Shown: in pieces, positions 9,362-18,400 of the stretch
How the letters are laid out: every line of letters starts with the position of its first letter
How positions within the stretch are numbered: the stretch's first letter is position 1
Assembly: GCF_001558695.1 (NCBI RefSeq)
Contig: NZ_LNTU01000012.1
Location: 558,001 to 622,000, forward strand
From: Paramesorhizobium deserti
GTDB lineage: Bacteria > Pseudomonadota > Alphaproteobacteria > Rhizobiales > Rhizobiaceae
Length of the DNA: 64,000 nt
Reading direction: 5' to 3'
Notes under the pieces: generated by a model
What the model was told of the DNA's origin: nothing
The model's database searches: none
Seen by the model: only the letters and a program-made list of their open reading frames with translations
Position numbers and translations under genes: made by a program

Positions 9362-9523
9362 ATGAAGACAATCCTCGTACTTGCCGCCGCTTTCGGCCTC
9401 TCGATATCAGCCGCCGCCGCGGATTGCCCCGCCCATTCGGCATCCGTCGACAAGAACACGACCACGGCAAGCATTTCGACCGATACGCAGTCCACCGACA
9501 AAAAAGAGACCAAGACCGAATAG
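9362..9523 (+). CDS. Small exported peptide (53 aa)
   Basis: Starts MKTILVLAAAFGLSISAAAA and carries a clear Sec signal peptide, with likely cleavage after AAAA before DCPAHSA. The mature part of about 33 residues is Thr/Ser/Asp/Lys-rich (KNTTTASISTDTQSTDKKETKTE) with one cysteine. GGAG at 9351-9354 lies 7 bases before the ATG, which is why this start is chosen over upstream codons. A GC-rich terminator follows at 9596. I do not recognise a family; it is probably a small periplasmic protein. Confidence 0.65.
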   Translation: MKTILVLAAAFGLSISAAAADCPAHSASVDKNTTTASISTDTQSTDKKETKTE

Positions 9524-9595
9524 GATTGGTCTTTGAACACAGCACTGCCTATGAACACCCTTCTCCCCTTGCGGGAGAAAGAAAGGAACTGTAAG

Positions 9596-9618
9596 CGCCG
9601 CCTTTCGGGCGGCGTTTT
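9596..9618 (+). terminator. Intrinsic terminator
   Basis: Stem CGCCGCC (9596-9602) / GGCGGCG (9608-9614) with loop TTTCG and a following TTTT (9615-9618) then ATTTTG. It probably ends the transcript of the small exported peptide. Confidence 0.8.
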
Positions 9619-9664
9619 ATTTTGCCTGCAGATTTGGCGGCAAGTGATTGAAATAAAAAGAAAA

Positions 9665-9809
9665 GGGGGTCGGCCGGCGAATTGGCAGCGGTACGAGGAT
9701 TCCACTATGTGCCAACGCCGACCGACCGACCCCACGGACCCAGGAGATGCGGCGGACCTGAGCATCATGGGGTATTTATGCGCGTGGAAGCCCCCAACCA
9801 CGCGTTTTT
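9665..9809 (+). ncRNA. Candidate structured RNA with terminator hairpin (orientation uncertain)
   Basis: A long interrupted stem is formed by 9666-9673 / 9726-9733 (GGGGTCGG/CCGACCCC), an inner GGCG/CGCC, and 9682-9687 / 9710-9715 (TTGGCA/TGCCAA), enclosing a 22-base loop. After about 47 bases a second hairpin, CGCGTGG (9781-9787) / CCACGCG (9798-9804), is followed by T5 (9805-9809), a plus-strand intrinsic terminator. Read on the minus strand, the long stem is itself followed by TTTTCTTTTT (below 9665), so a minus-strand RNA ending there is also possible. No protein-coding signal or convincing promoter was found, and I cannot assign a known RNA family. The rest of the gap (9810-10087) shows nothing recognisable. 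Confidence 0.4.
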
Positions 9810-10087
9810 GCTCCCAAGAAATTTGCGCAAATGAAAGAGAAAAGCAACTAAATCTTAACCATCTCGCGCAACATCCTGATAAATTGGTAAATGCGCATTT
9901 GCGCAGGTACGGATTTAGAGGGTGCTCCGGCCGCAAGCGGTTCCAACTTTGGTGGAGATATCGCACCACCCGCATCGTAGAGACGGCGGCTTAATACCTG
10001 GCGTTGGTGGAGAGGCGATGTTCCGGAATGGATCGAGCGTGGCGAGCGAATTTCAAATCCGAAAACCACACTATAATCATTAGCTTG

Positions 10088-10162
10088 CTAGTGTCCTGAT
10101 CGAATCCGAAATTCGACCGACGCCTCCCGGAAATGATGCGAATTTCGGATTCGGGACACTAG
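10088..10162. repeat. Inverted repeat at the pleD stop codon
   Basis: The arms are CTAGTGTCC + TGAT bulge + CGAATCCGAAATTCG (10088-10115) and CGAATTTCGGATTCGGGACACTAG (10139-10162). They pair without mismatch apart from the 4-base bulge. The right arm includes the TAG stop of pleD. There is no T-tract on either side, so it looks like a mobile palindromic unit rather than a normal terminator. Confidence 0.8.
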
Positions 10163-11532
10163 GCGACCGCCCCGACCACGCGGTTGCGGCCGTTCTTCTT
10201 GGCCTCGTACAGCGCCACGTCGGCGCGCTTGAAAAGCTTCTCTACGCTGTCGTCGCGCAGTTGAAGGGAGGCCAGCCCGATGCTGATCGTGACGTCAACG
10301 CTTGCCGTACCATTGCAGATGAGAAACGGCGTCGAAGCAACAGTTTCGCGGATGCGCTCAGCCACGACAGCCGCCATGTGCGCGTCGGTATCCGGCAGCA
10401 CGACGATGAACTCCTCGCCACCGTAGCGGCAGGCGAGGTCGATGCCCCGGATGTTGCGGTGCAGGCGTCCAGCGAAATCGCGCAGGACATCATCCCCGGC
10501 GTCATGACCATAGGTGTCGTTGATCCGCTTGAAATGATCGATGTCGGTCATCAGGACGGACAACGGACGCTCGCGTGAGACCGAGCGCGTGAACAGCATC
10601 GACATGTGGCTGTCGAGATAGCGGCGGTTGTGCAAACCGGTCAGACCGTCGGTCACCGCCATTTCGATCGTCTGGCTGAGGCTCCGGCGCAGAAGATCGT
10701 TGTAGCGCTTGCGCTTGACCTGGGTGCGCACACGGGCGAGCAGCTCATTGCGATCCAGCGGGCGCATCAGATAGTCGTTGACGCCGAGATCCAGCCCGCG
10801 GGCGACGAGACCGGTCTCGCCGTGCTCGGCGATGAGAATGATCGGCAGGAGACGCGTGCGCTCGATCGCCCGCATCTGCGAGCACAGGCGCAACGGATCG
10901 TAACCGGAAAGGCCCGTGGAAATGATCACGCAATCATAGCCGCCTTCCACCACGCTGATCAGCGCGGCTGGAGGCTGGGTGACGATATCGATCTGATTGT
11001 CCTTCGAAAGCAGGCCCTCCAGCCGCGAGGCCACCTTCAGGTCCTCATCAACGATGAGAAGCTTTGCCCGCGCCTTGGCGTCATCCGCCCGGCTCATCAG
11101 CAGGGCCTCGATATCCGCCTCCCGCGCCGTGGAAGCCCGAAGGAACAGTTCGTCCGAAAGGTTCTTCAGCCGCGCCAGGCTCTTTACCCGCGATATCAGC
11201 TGCAGGTCGTTGACCGGCTTGGTCAGAAAATCATCGGCGCCGGCTTCCAGCCCACGCACGCGGTCCTCCGGACGGTCGAGCGCCGTCACCATCACCACCG
11301 GAATATTGGTCGTCTTCGGATCGGCCTTGAGACGACGGCAGACTTCGAACCCGTCCATCCCCGGCATCATCACGTCGAGAAGCACGATATCGACATTGCT
11401 GCTGTGGCAGATCTCGAGCGCTTCCTGGCCGCTCAGCGCGGAAACAACGTCGTAATATTCCGCGAGAAGCCGCGTTTCGAGCAGCTTCACATTGGCAGGA
11501 AGATCATCGACGACAAGAATGCGAGCAGTCAC
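10159..11532 (-). CDS. pleD: Cell-cycle response regulator PleD (diguanylate cyclase)
   Basis: Makes cyclic di-GMP when phosphorylated; in Caulobacter it drives the swarmer-to-stalked transition. Two receiver domains precede a GGDEF domain. REC1 (1-120) has the acidic pair D9/D10, phospho-acceptor D53 in LLDVMMPGMDG and K105 (TKP). REC2 (about 157-275) has a serine in the corresponding segment (VIISTGLSG), so it is the usual adaptor-type domain. The active site is GGEEF (371-375), with an inhibitory site RGID (362-365) five residues before it. The 457 residues match the family. It lies 18 bp behind divK on the same strand, a conserved two-gene unit. Its stop lies inside a palindromic repeat. 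Confidence 0.98.
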   Translation of the reverse strand: MTARILVVDDLPANVKLLETRLLAEYYDVVSALSGQEALEICHSSNVDIVLLDVMMPGMDGFEVCRRLKADPKTTNIPVVMVTALDRPEDRVRGLEAGADDFLTKPVNDLQLISRVKSLARLKNLSDELFLRASTAREADIEALLMSRADDAKARAKLLIVDEDLKVASRLEGLLSKDNQIDIVTQPPAALISVVEGGYDCVIISTGLSGYDPLRLCSQMRAIERTRLLPIILIAEHGETGLVARGLDLGVNDYLMRPLDRNELLARVRTQVKRKRYNDLLRRSLSQTIEMAVTDGLTGLHNRRYLDSHMSMLFTRSVSRERPLSVLMTDIDHFKRINDTYGHDAGDDVLRDFAGRLHRNIRGIDLACRYGGEEFIVVLPDTDAHMAAVVAERIRETVASTPFLICNGTASVDVTISIGLASLQLRDDSVEKLFKRADVALYEAKKNGRNRVVGAVA

Positions 11533-11550
11533 AAAAGAATCCCCAGCCTC

Positions 11551-11922
11551 TCAGGCATCGCCCAGATAGGATTTTATGGTTTCGATGAACCGCGGAACGG
11601 AAATGGGTTTCGAGATATAGGCCTCGCAGCCGCCCTGACGGATACGCTCCTCGTCGCCTTTCATTGCAAACGCGGTGACCGCGATGACGGGAATGCGGTG
11701 CAATTCATCGTCTTCTTTCAGCCATTTCGTGACCTCGAGACCGGAAACCTCAGGCAACTGTATGTCCATGAGGATCAGATCGGGCTTATGTTGCCGGGCG
11801 AGATCCAGCGCCTCCAGACCGTTGCGCGTGCGAATGGTCTCATAGCCGCTCGCCTCGATCAAATCCCGGAAAAGCTTCATGTTGAGCTCGTTGTCTTCAA
11901 CGATCATCACTTTCTTTGTCAT
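11551..11922 (-). CDS. divK: Cell-cycle single-domain response regulator DivK
   Basis: A 123-residue stand-alone receiver that, when phosphorylated by DivJ-type kinases and dephosphorylated by PleC, controls the DivL-CckA-CtrA pathway. Acidic residues E9/D10, phospho-acceptor D53 ([13 protein letters not shown]), a conserved Thr ([12 protein letters not shown]) and Lys (SKP) are all present. It starts [14 protein letters not shown] as in other DivK proteins. pleD follows 18 bp downstream. Divergent from the DUF3572 gene, with a 222-bp gap in which no CtrA box (TTAA-N7-TTAA) was found. Confidence 0.97.
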   Translation of the reverse strand: MTKKVMIVEDNELNMKLFRDLIEASGYETIRTRNGLEALDLARQHKPDLILMDIQLPEVSGLEVTKWLKEDDELHRIPVIAVTAFAMKGDEERIRQGGCEAYISKPISVPRFIETIKSYLGDA

Positions 11923-12144
11923 TGAAAACTTTCTCGCATCTGGCAGCGCTTGCCGTTCATTATGCGTGCGACAATAATCCCGCTAAAGCCGCCCAATCGG
12001 TTATTGGCATCCTAAGTCGATTTGATTGACGAAAGGCAAATGAACCCGCTGATGTTCCCGCGCCTACTATAAAGTTGCGGAACGGATTGCCTAGCCCTAA
12101 AAATTTCAGCCGATTCTAATGGATGCTTGCGCCGGGAAAGGCTC

Positions 12145-12441
12145 ATGAAAACCAACATGACAACCGAGAGTGCCCAGACGCTGGCCGTGCAGGCCTTGGC
12201 CTTTCTTGCCGGGGACGACGAGCTTCTGCCGCGGTTCCTTTCGCTGACCGGCATTCAGCCGGGCGATATCAGAACCGCGGCGCGCGAGCCCGGCTTCCTC
12301 GCCGGCGTGCTGCAGTTCTATCTCGCGCATGAGCCGACGCTCATGCGCTTCTGCGAGGCGACCGGCAGCAAGCCGGAGGACATGCAGCGCGCGCTCAACG
12401 CCCTGCCGGGCGGCGACGAGGCGTGGGACCGGCAGATCTGA
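12145..12441 (+). CDS. DUF3572 family protein
   Basis: A 98-residue soluble, mostly helical, acidic protein (TTESAQTLAVQALAFLAG, FLSLTGIQPGDIR, FLAGVLQFYLAHEPTLMRFCE). This is the pattern of DUF3572, an alphaproteobacterial family of unknown function typically found beside pleD/divK. The ATG at 12145 is preferred to a TTG at 12127 because GGGAAAGG ends 4 bases upstream. It ends two bases before the converging GNAT gene. Confidence 0.85.
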   Translation: MKTNMTTESAQTLAVQALAFLAGDDELLPRFLSLTGIQPGDIRTAAREPGFLAGVLQFYLAHEPTLMRFCEATGSKPEDMQRALNALPGGDEAWDRQI

Positions 12442-12443
12442 TT

Positions 12444-13052
12444 TCACAATTCAAGCCGCATCAGCGGCCGTCCCTCCTTGCGCACGGCCAGCTTTTCGAA
12501 ACCAGCCACCTCGAAAACGCGGGTCGAGCCGACAAACAGGCCGATGGATTTCGATTGCTTGGCCCGGTCCATCGGGCAGGCTTCCAGAACACGTGCGCCA
12601 TTGGCCCGGGCGAAATCGATGCCCGATGCAAGCAGCACATGGGAAATGCCCTTGCCGCGTGCGGACGATCTGGCGAAGAAGCATGAAACCGCCCAGACAG
12701 CCCGATCCCCCATTGGAGCATCATCCAACGGCGCGCTGACGCGGCCCTTGTTGTTCCATTCCGGCACGTCGGCGCGCGGGCCGATCTGCATCCAGCCGAT
12801 CGCCTCATCGCCGCCATAGGCCAGAATTCCGGGCGGCGGCCCCTCCTCCACGCGGCGGCGCATCAGATCCCTCTTCTCGGGCCCGGACAGCGACTGCCGC
12901 AGCTTCGGCGGCAGACGGAAATGCAAGCACCAGCAATCATAGCAGGCGCCGCGCGGGCCGAAGAGATCGGCGAAATCCGACCAGCGCTCCGGCGTCAGCG
13001 GCGCGGTGGCGATTTCTATCGGTGCATGATCGCGCATCTCACTTGCCGCCAT
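12444..13052 (-). CDS. GNAT family N-acetyltransferase
   Basis: About 202 residues with a GNAT acetyl-CoA binding motif: ARGKGISHVLLASGIDFA (RxxGxG-type loop) followed by GARVLEACPMD and a final beta strand GFEKLAVRKEGRPLM. The N-terminal half carries a CYDCWCLHFR segment seen in a subgroup of these enzymes. The substrate is unknown. The start at 13052 (MAASEMRDH) is chosen because GGGAGG lies 4-6 bases upstream. It is divergent from dinB; the LexA box at 13079-13093 lies 26 bp upstream of this start, so it might share SOS control. Confidence 0.85.
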   Translation of the reverse strand: MAASEMRDHAPIEIATAPLTPERWSDFADLFGPRGACYDCWCLHFRLPPKLRQSLSGPEKRDLMRRRVEEGPPPGILAYGGDEAIGWMQIGPRADVPEWNNKGRVSAPLDDAPMGDRAVWAVSCFFARSSARGKGISHVLLASGIDFARANGARVLEACPMDRAKQSKSIGLFVGSTRVFEVAGFEKLAVRKEGRPLMRLEL

Positions 13053-13078
13053 AGCGTCCCTCCCATATGATTCCAAAT

Positions 13079-13093
13079 GTTCTTCTTATGTTC
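13079..13093 (+). promoter_or_regulatory. LexA (SOS) box before dinB
   Basis: GTTC-ttcttat-GTTC is an exact match to the alphaproteobacterial LexA operator GTTC-N7-GTTC. It lies between the GNAT start (13052, minus) and the most likely dinB start (13103, plus). Confidence 0.8.
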
Positions 13094-13102
13094 GCGATAC
13101 AC

Positions 13103-14416
13103 ATGGGCCCTGTCAACGATCCGCTTAGCGGTTTCTGCCGCGATTGCCTGACGCTGCAACGTCCCGCGGCGCGGCGCTGCCATGCCTGCGGCAGCCCGCG
13201 GCTCGTGCGTCATGACGAACTCTACAGCCTGTCGCTCGCACATATCGACTGCGACGCCTTCTATGCGGCGGTGGAGAAGCGCGACAATCCGGAGCTTCGG
13301 GACAAGCCGCTGATCATCGGCGGCGGCAAACGCGGCGTCGTCTCGACGGCCTGCTATATTGCCCGCATTCACGGCGTGCGCTCGGCCATGCCGATGTTCA
13401 AGGCGTTGGAGGCCTGCCCTGGAGCGGTGGTGCTGAAGCCGAATATGGAGAAATATGTCCGGGTTGGCCGAGAAATCCGGCAATTGATGCTGGAACTGAC
13501 GCCGCTGGTCGAACCGCTTTCGATCGACGAGGCGTTTCTTGATTTGAAGGGCACGGAGAAGCTGCATCGCGATCCCCCTGCCCGCGTGCTCGCGCGTTTC
13601 GCCAGGCGCATCGAGGACGAGATCGGCATCACCATCTCCATCGGCCTCTCTTATTGCAAATTCCTGGCGAAAGTTGCTTCCGATTTCGAGAAGCCGCGCG
13701 GTTTCTCCGTCATCGGAGAAAAGGAGGCGCTGTCCTTCCTCAAGGACAAGCCAGTGACGCTGATCTGGGGCGTAGGCAAAGCCTTCGCGGCGACCTTGCA
13801 GGCGGATGGCATCCGCTTGATCGGCCAGTTGCAGGGCATGGAGGAAGCGGCGCTGATGAAGGCCTATGGCACGATGGGCCAGCGGCTCTACCGCCTGTCA
13901 CGCGGGATGGATGTGCGGCGGGTCGAGCCTGATGGCGAGATGAAGAGCGTCTCGTCCGAGACCACCTTCAATACGGACCTCGCCTCCGCCGACGATCTGG
14001 TGCCGATCCTGCGCTCGCTTTCGGAGAAGGTGTCGCGGCGGCTGAAGGCCGGCGGCATCGCCGGACGAACGGTCGTCCTGAAGCTCAAGACGCGGGATTT
14101 CAAGATCAAGACGCGCAACCGACAGCTTTCCGATCCAACGCAGCTCGCCGACCGGATATTCCGCACCGGCCTGCAGCTTCTCGAAAAGGAGCTCGACGGG
14201 ACGAAGTTCCGCCTGATCGGCATCGGCGTCAGCGACTTGGCCGATGCGGGAAAGGCCGACCCACCCGACTTGGTCGACGCCCAGGCGACGAAGCGCGCCG
14301 TAGCCGAAAGCGCGATCGACAAACTTCGAAACAAGTTTGGCAACAAGGCTGTGGAGACCGGCTACACTTTCGGCAAGGAGCGGAGGGAACCGCCCCCGGA
14401 AGGCGCTGAGGGGTAA
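13103..14416 (+). CDS. dinB: DNA polymerase IV with N-terminal cysteine extension
   Basis: Y-family translesion polymerase. The catalytic acids are D49 and D51 ([14 protein letters not shown]) and D142/E143 ([11 protein letters not shown]). A helix-hairpin-helix and little-finger region follow ([11 protein letters not shown]..). An N-terminal extension with two CxxC pairs (C12/C15, C26/C29) resembles a zinc ribbon and is typical of rhizobial DinB. The protein is 437 residues. The start at 13103 is chosen because the upstream ATGs at 13067 and 13088 lie before or inside the LexA box. No clear ribosome-binding site precedes 13103, so a short-leader or leaderless mRNA is possible. It is expected to be induced by DNA damage. 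Confidence 0.93.
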   Translation: MGPVNDPLSGFCRDCLTLQRPAARRCHACGSPRLVRHDELYSLSLAHIDCDAFYAAVEKRDNPELRDKPLIIGGGKRGVVSTACYIARIHGVRSAMPMFKALEACPGAVVLKPNMEKYVRVGREIRQLMLELTPLVEPLSIDEAFLDLKGTEKLHRDPPARVLARFARRIEDEIGITISIGLSYCKFLAKVASDFEKPRGFSVIGEKEALSFLKDKPVTLIWGVGKAFAATLQADGIRLIGQLQGMEEAALMKAYGTMGQRLYRLSRGMDVRRVEPDGEMKSVSSETTFNTDLASADDLVPILRSLSEKVSRRLKAGGIAGRTVVLKLKTRDFKIKTRNRQLSDPTQLADRIFRTGLQLLEKELDGTKFRLIGIGVSDLADAGKADPPDLVDAQATKRAVAESAIDKLRNKFGNKAVETGYTFGKERREPPPEGAEG

Positions 14417-14513
14417 ATTATTGCAGCCCCACGCTTCATGACGCTTTGGGTTGACAATTTTAAGAAAAATGCCGCTCTTTCTCACCTCTACTCCCGAATT
14501 TGGAGGCGTTTTC

Positions 14514-15440
14514 GTGAAGCATTTTTCCTATATCGGCTCTGGCCCATATTGCTACGCCAACTGCTTTGCCATGATGTTCGGCGTGGATGCGCCATCGCCG
14601 GTGATCATCGAGTTCGCCACATGCAGTCCGTTCGGGATGCAACTCGTCGGCGGCACCCTTCCCTTCTTCGACCCCTATAGCTGGACGCCGGAAGCGGGGT
14701 TTGAAGACGCCCTCACGGCGTTGGGATGGACATCGTCAGTGACGAAGGGCGGAAGCGCTGATGACGCCCTTGTCCGACTTCGGCAAGCGCTCGCCGGCGG
14801 CCCGGTCTGGGTCGGCCCCGTCGAGATGGGGCATCTTCGACACCAGCCGGGCATGAAAGGCCCTATTGGGGCGGATCATTATGTCATCGTCCTCGCCGTT
14901 GACGGCGATAGGGTGCAGATGCACGACCCTCAGGGTTTTCCTTTCGCTTCTCTGCCGCTCAAAGACTTTCTCACTGCGTGGCAGGCGGAAACGCTCGGCT
15001 ATGGCGAGCCCTTCACAATGCGAACTGATTTCCGGCGCGTGCGAAAGGTATCGGAGGAGGATGCGATCCGGGCGTCATTGCCCAACGCGATCCGCTGGCT
15101 GTCAATGGGCGAACCGCACCATCTGTCGCCGGGAACCCTAGGCAACGGCGAAGCCGCTAACGCCCTGGCCAAGATGATCGAAGAAGGCTGCACGGAGGAC
15201 TTGCGCGGACATCTCATCTATTTCGCCGTGCGCGTCGGTGCGAGACGGCTCGCAGATGCCGCGACCTGTCTCGCGCAAATCGGCCAGACGCAAGCGGCCT
15301 CCATCGCGTCCGAACAGGCGGAGTTGGTCGGCGCGCTGCAATATCCGCTCACGACGGGCGCCGATCCGGATGCAGCAGCCCTGTTGCGGGCGCTCGCGCC
15401 GACCTATGACAGGTTGCTGTCTGCATTGCAGGGAAGATAG
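14514..15440 (+). CDS. BtrH-like cysteine-hydrolase-fold protein
   Basis: 308 residues starting VKHFSYIGSGPYCYANCFAM. Candidate active-site residues are Cys13/Cys17, His122 (GADHYVIVLAVDG) and Asp138 (QMHDPQG), an order like papain/C39-type enzymes. The pattern resembles the N-terminal domain of BtrH, an acyl transferase of butirosin synthesis; the C-terminal third is helical and unrecognised. The GTG at 14514 is chosen because GGAGG (14502-14506) precedes it by 7 bases; a TTG upstream at 14451 is less likely. TTGACA at 14451-14456 could be a -35 box with a poor -10. It converges with dnaE. The true substrate is unknown. Confidence 0.7.
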   Translation: MKHFSYIGSGPYCYANCFAMMFGVDAPSPVIIEFATCSPFGMQLVGGTLPFFDPYSWTPEAGFEDALTALGWTSSVTKGGSADDALVRLRQALAGGPVWVGPVEMGHLRHQPGMKGPIGADHYVIVLAVDGDRVQMHDPQGFPFASLPLKDFLTAWQAETLGYGEPFTMRTDFRRVRKVSEEDAIRASLPNAIRWLSMGEPHHLSPGTLGNGEAANALAKMIEEGCTEDLRGHLIYFAVRVGARRLADAATCLAQIGQTQAASIASEQAELVGALQYPLTTGADPDAAALLRALAPTYDRLLSALQGR

Positions 15441-15477
15441 GGAGTCGCGCGCGGTCCTTTACCACAACGGTTCCGCG

Positions 15478-18400
15478 CTAAACCAGCTCCACGTCCACCA
15501 CGCCCTTGATCGCCTTCATGGCGCTGGCGATCTGCGGGCTGACGCGGTAGCGGTCGGGTAGTTCGATCTCCACCTCGCGCAGGCCGTTCTCCTTGATGAC
15601 GATGAGGCTGACCTGCCCGTCGCCGCGCGTCGTCAGATGCGGCGTGATCTGCTTCAGCGCCTCGCTCGAGCGCAGATAGAGCCGCAGCGCCTTCTGGATG
15701 CGGCTCGCCTCGTCCTCCAGCGACTGGACGGTCTGGATGCGCAGGCTGATCCCCTCCGGCCGGTTCTCCGCCGCGACCGTGATCACCACCGATTTGCCCG
15801 ACTCGAGCAGGTCGCGGTATTGCGCGAGCCCTTCGGAGAAAAGCACCGCCTCGAACTGTCCGGTCGCATCCGACAGCTGCACGATGCCCATCTTGTTGCC
15901 GGTGCGGGTCTTGCGCTCCTGCCGGCTCGTCACCGTGCCGGCCAGCCGCCCGGCGCTGGCGCCGCGCTTGACGGCGTTGGAGAAATCGGCCCAGCTCTGC
16001 ACGCGCATTTTCTCCAGTACCGAGCGGTACTCGTCGAGCGGATGGGCGGAGAGATAGAAGCCGACCGCCTGGAACTCGCGATGCAGCTTTTCCGATGGAA
16101 GCCAGGGCGTTGCGACGGGAAGCTGCAGCTTCTCCTTGGGACCGCCGCTTGCCCCGAAAATATCCGCCTGGCCGCTGACGGCGTTTTCCTGCGTGCGCTG
16201 GGCATGGCCCATGATGCGGTCGAGCCCGGCGCTCATCGCCTCGCGGTCGCGCTTGAAGCAATCGAGCGCGCCTGAGTTGATCAGGCTTTCCAGAACCCGG
16301 CGGTTGACGACGCGCGGATCGATGCGCTCGCAGAAATCCTCTAGGCTCTCGTAAGGCTTCTCCTGCCGCTTCTCGACGATGTGGTCGACGGCGGCCTCAC
16401 CGACGCCCTTGATCGCGGCGAGCGAATAGAAAATCCTGTTCTCGCCCACCTCGAACGGCCGGAAGGAGCTCGTGACCGAAGGCTGCACGACCTCGATGCC
16501 GAGGCGTTCCGCCTCGCGGCGGAAATCGTTGAGCTTGTCCGTGTTGGACATATCGTAGGTCATCGAAGCGGCGAGGAACTCGACCGGATGATGCGCCTTC
16601 AGATAGGCGGTCTGGTAGGAGACGATGGCGTAGGCGGCCGCGTGCGACTTGTTGAAGCCATAGTCGGCGAATTTCGCCAGCAGGTCGAAGATCATGTTCG
16701 CCTGCGCCTTGCCGACGCCGCGCTCGACTGCGCCATCAACGAAGCGAATGCGCTGCTTGTCCATCTCCTCACGGATCTTCTTGCCCATGGCACGGCGCAA
16801 GAGATCCGCTTCGCCGAGCGAATAGCCGGCAAGCTCCTGCGCGATCTGCATCACCTGTTCCTGATAGACGATGACGCCCTGCGTCTCCTTCACCAAGTGA
16901 TCGATCTTCGGATGGATGGAGGCGACCTCCTCCTCGCCATGCTTGCGGGCATTATAGGTCGGGATGTTCTCCATCGGACCGGGGCGATAGAGCGCGACCA
17001 GCGCGATGATATCCTCGATGCGGTCCGGCTTCATGCCGATCAGCGCCTTGCGCATGCCCGCGCTTTCCACCTGGAACACGCCGACCGTCTCGCCGCGCGA
17101 CAGCATCTCGTAGGTGAGCTGGTCATCGAGCGGCAGGTTGGAAAGATCGATCTCGATGCCCTTTCGGGCGATGAGCTGCACCGCCGTCTGCAGGACCGTC
17201 AGCGTCTTCAGGCCGAGGAAGTCGAATTTGACCAGCCCCGCCTGCTCCACCCACTTCATGTTGAACTGGGTGACCGGCATGTCGGAGCGCGGGTCGCGGT
17301 ACATCGGCACCAGCTCCGACAGCGGCCGGTCGCCGATGACGATGCCCGCCGCGTGGGTCGAGGCGTGGCGGTAGAGCCCTTCGAGCTTCAGGCCGATATC
17401 GAGCAGCCGCCCGACCACCGGCTCCTTGTCGCGCTCCTCGATAAGCTTCGGCTCGCCCTCGATCGCCTGGCCGAGCGTCACCGGATTGGCCGGGTTCTGC
17501 GGTACCAGCTTGCAGAGCCTGTCCACCTGGCCATAAGGCATCTCGAGCACGCGCCCGACATCGCGCAGCACGGCGCGGGCCTGCAGCGTACCGAAGGTGA
17601 TGATCTGCGCCACCTGGTCGCGGCCATATTTGCGCTGAACGTAGCGGATGACCTCGTCGCGCCGATCCTGGCAGAAATCGATATCGAAGTCCGGCATCGA
17701 CACGCGGTCGGGATTCAAAAAGCGCTCGAAGAGCAGCGAGAAGCGCAAGGGATCGACGTCGGTGATGGTGAGCGCATAGGCGACCAGCGAGCCGGCGCCC
17801 GAACCGCGCCCCGGCCCGACGGGGATGCCTTGCGCCTTCGCCCATTTGATGAAGTCGGAAACTATCAGGAAGTAGCCGGGAAACTTCATCCGCGTGATGA
17901 TGCCGATCTCATATTCGAGACGCTCGGCATATTGCTCGCGCGTATAGCCCTCGGCCATCCCCAGGGTCTCGATGCGCCGCTCGAGGCCTTCGCGCGCCTG
18001 GCGGGCCATCTCGTCGGCTTCCGCCTTGAGGGCTGCCTCCGGATCATCGGCCTCGCCGGTAAAACGCGGCAGAATGGGCTTGCGGGTCTCTGGATAATAA
18101 CAGCAGCGCCGCGCGATCTCGACGGTATTCTCCAGCGCCTCCGGCAGGTCGGCGAAGAGCGCCGCCATCTCGGCCTGGCTCTTCAGATAGTGATCCGGCG
18201 TCAGCCGGCGGCGCTCGTCGGAGGAGAGCAATTGCCCTTCGGCGATGGCGAGCAGCGCGTCATGCGCCTCGAAATCGGCGCTCTCGCGGAAGAAAGCCTC
18301 ATTGGTCGCCACCAGAGGCAGAGCATTCGAATAGGCAAGCTCGACCATGCGCGCCTCGATCATCCGGTCATAGCCGGCGGGACGCTGCAGCTCGACATAG

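Noticed and set aside
9848-10069. 73-codon minus-strand ORF in the gap before pleD
   Set aside because: No ribosome-binding site, no recognisable pattern, and it lies in a repeat- and hairpin-rich stretch.
11923-12144. CtrA box in the divK/DUF3572 divergent region
   Set aside because: No TTAA-N7-TTAA was found on reading both strands.
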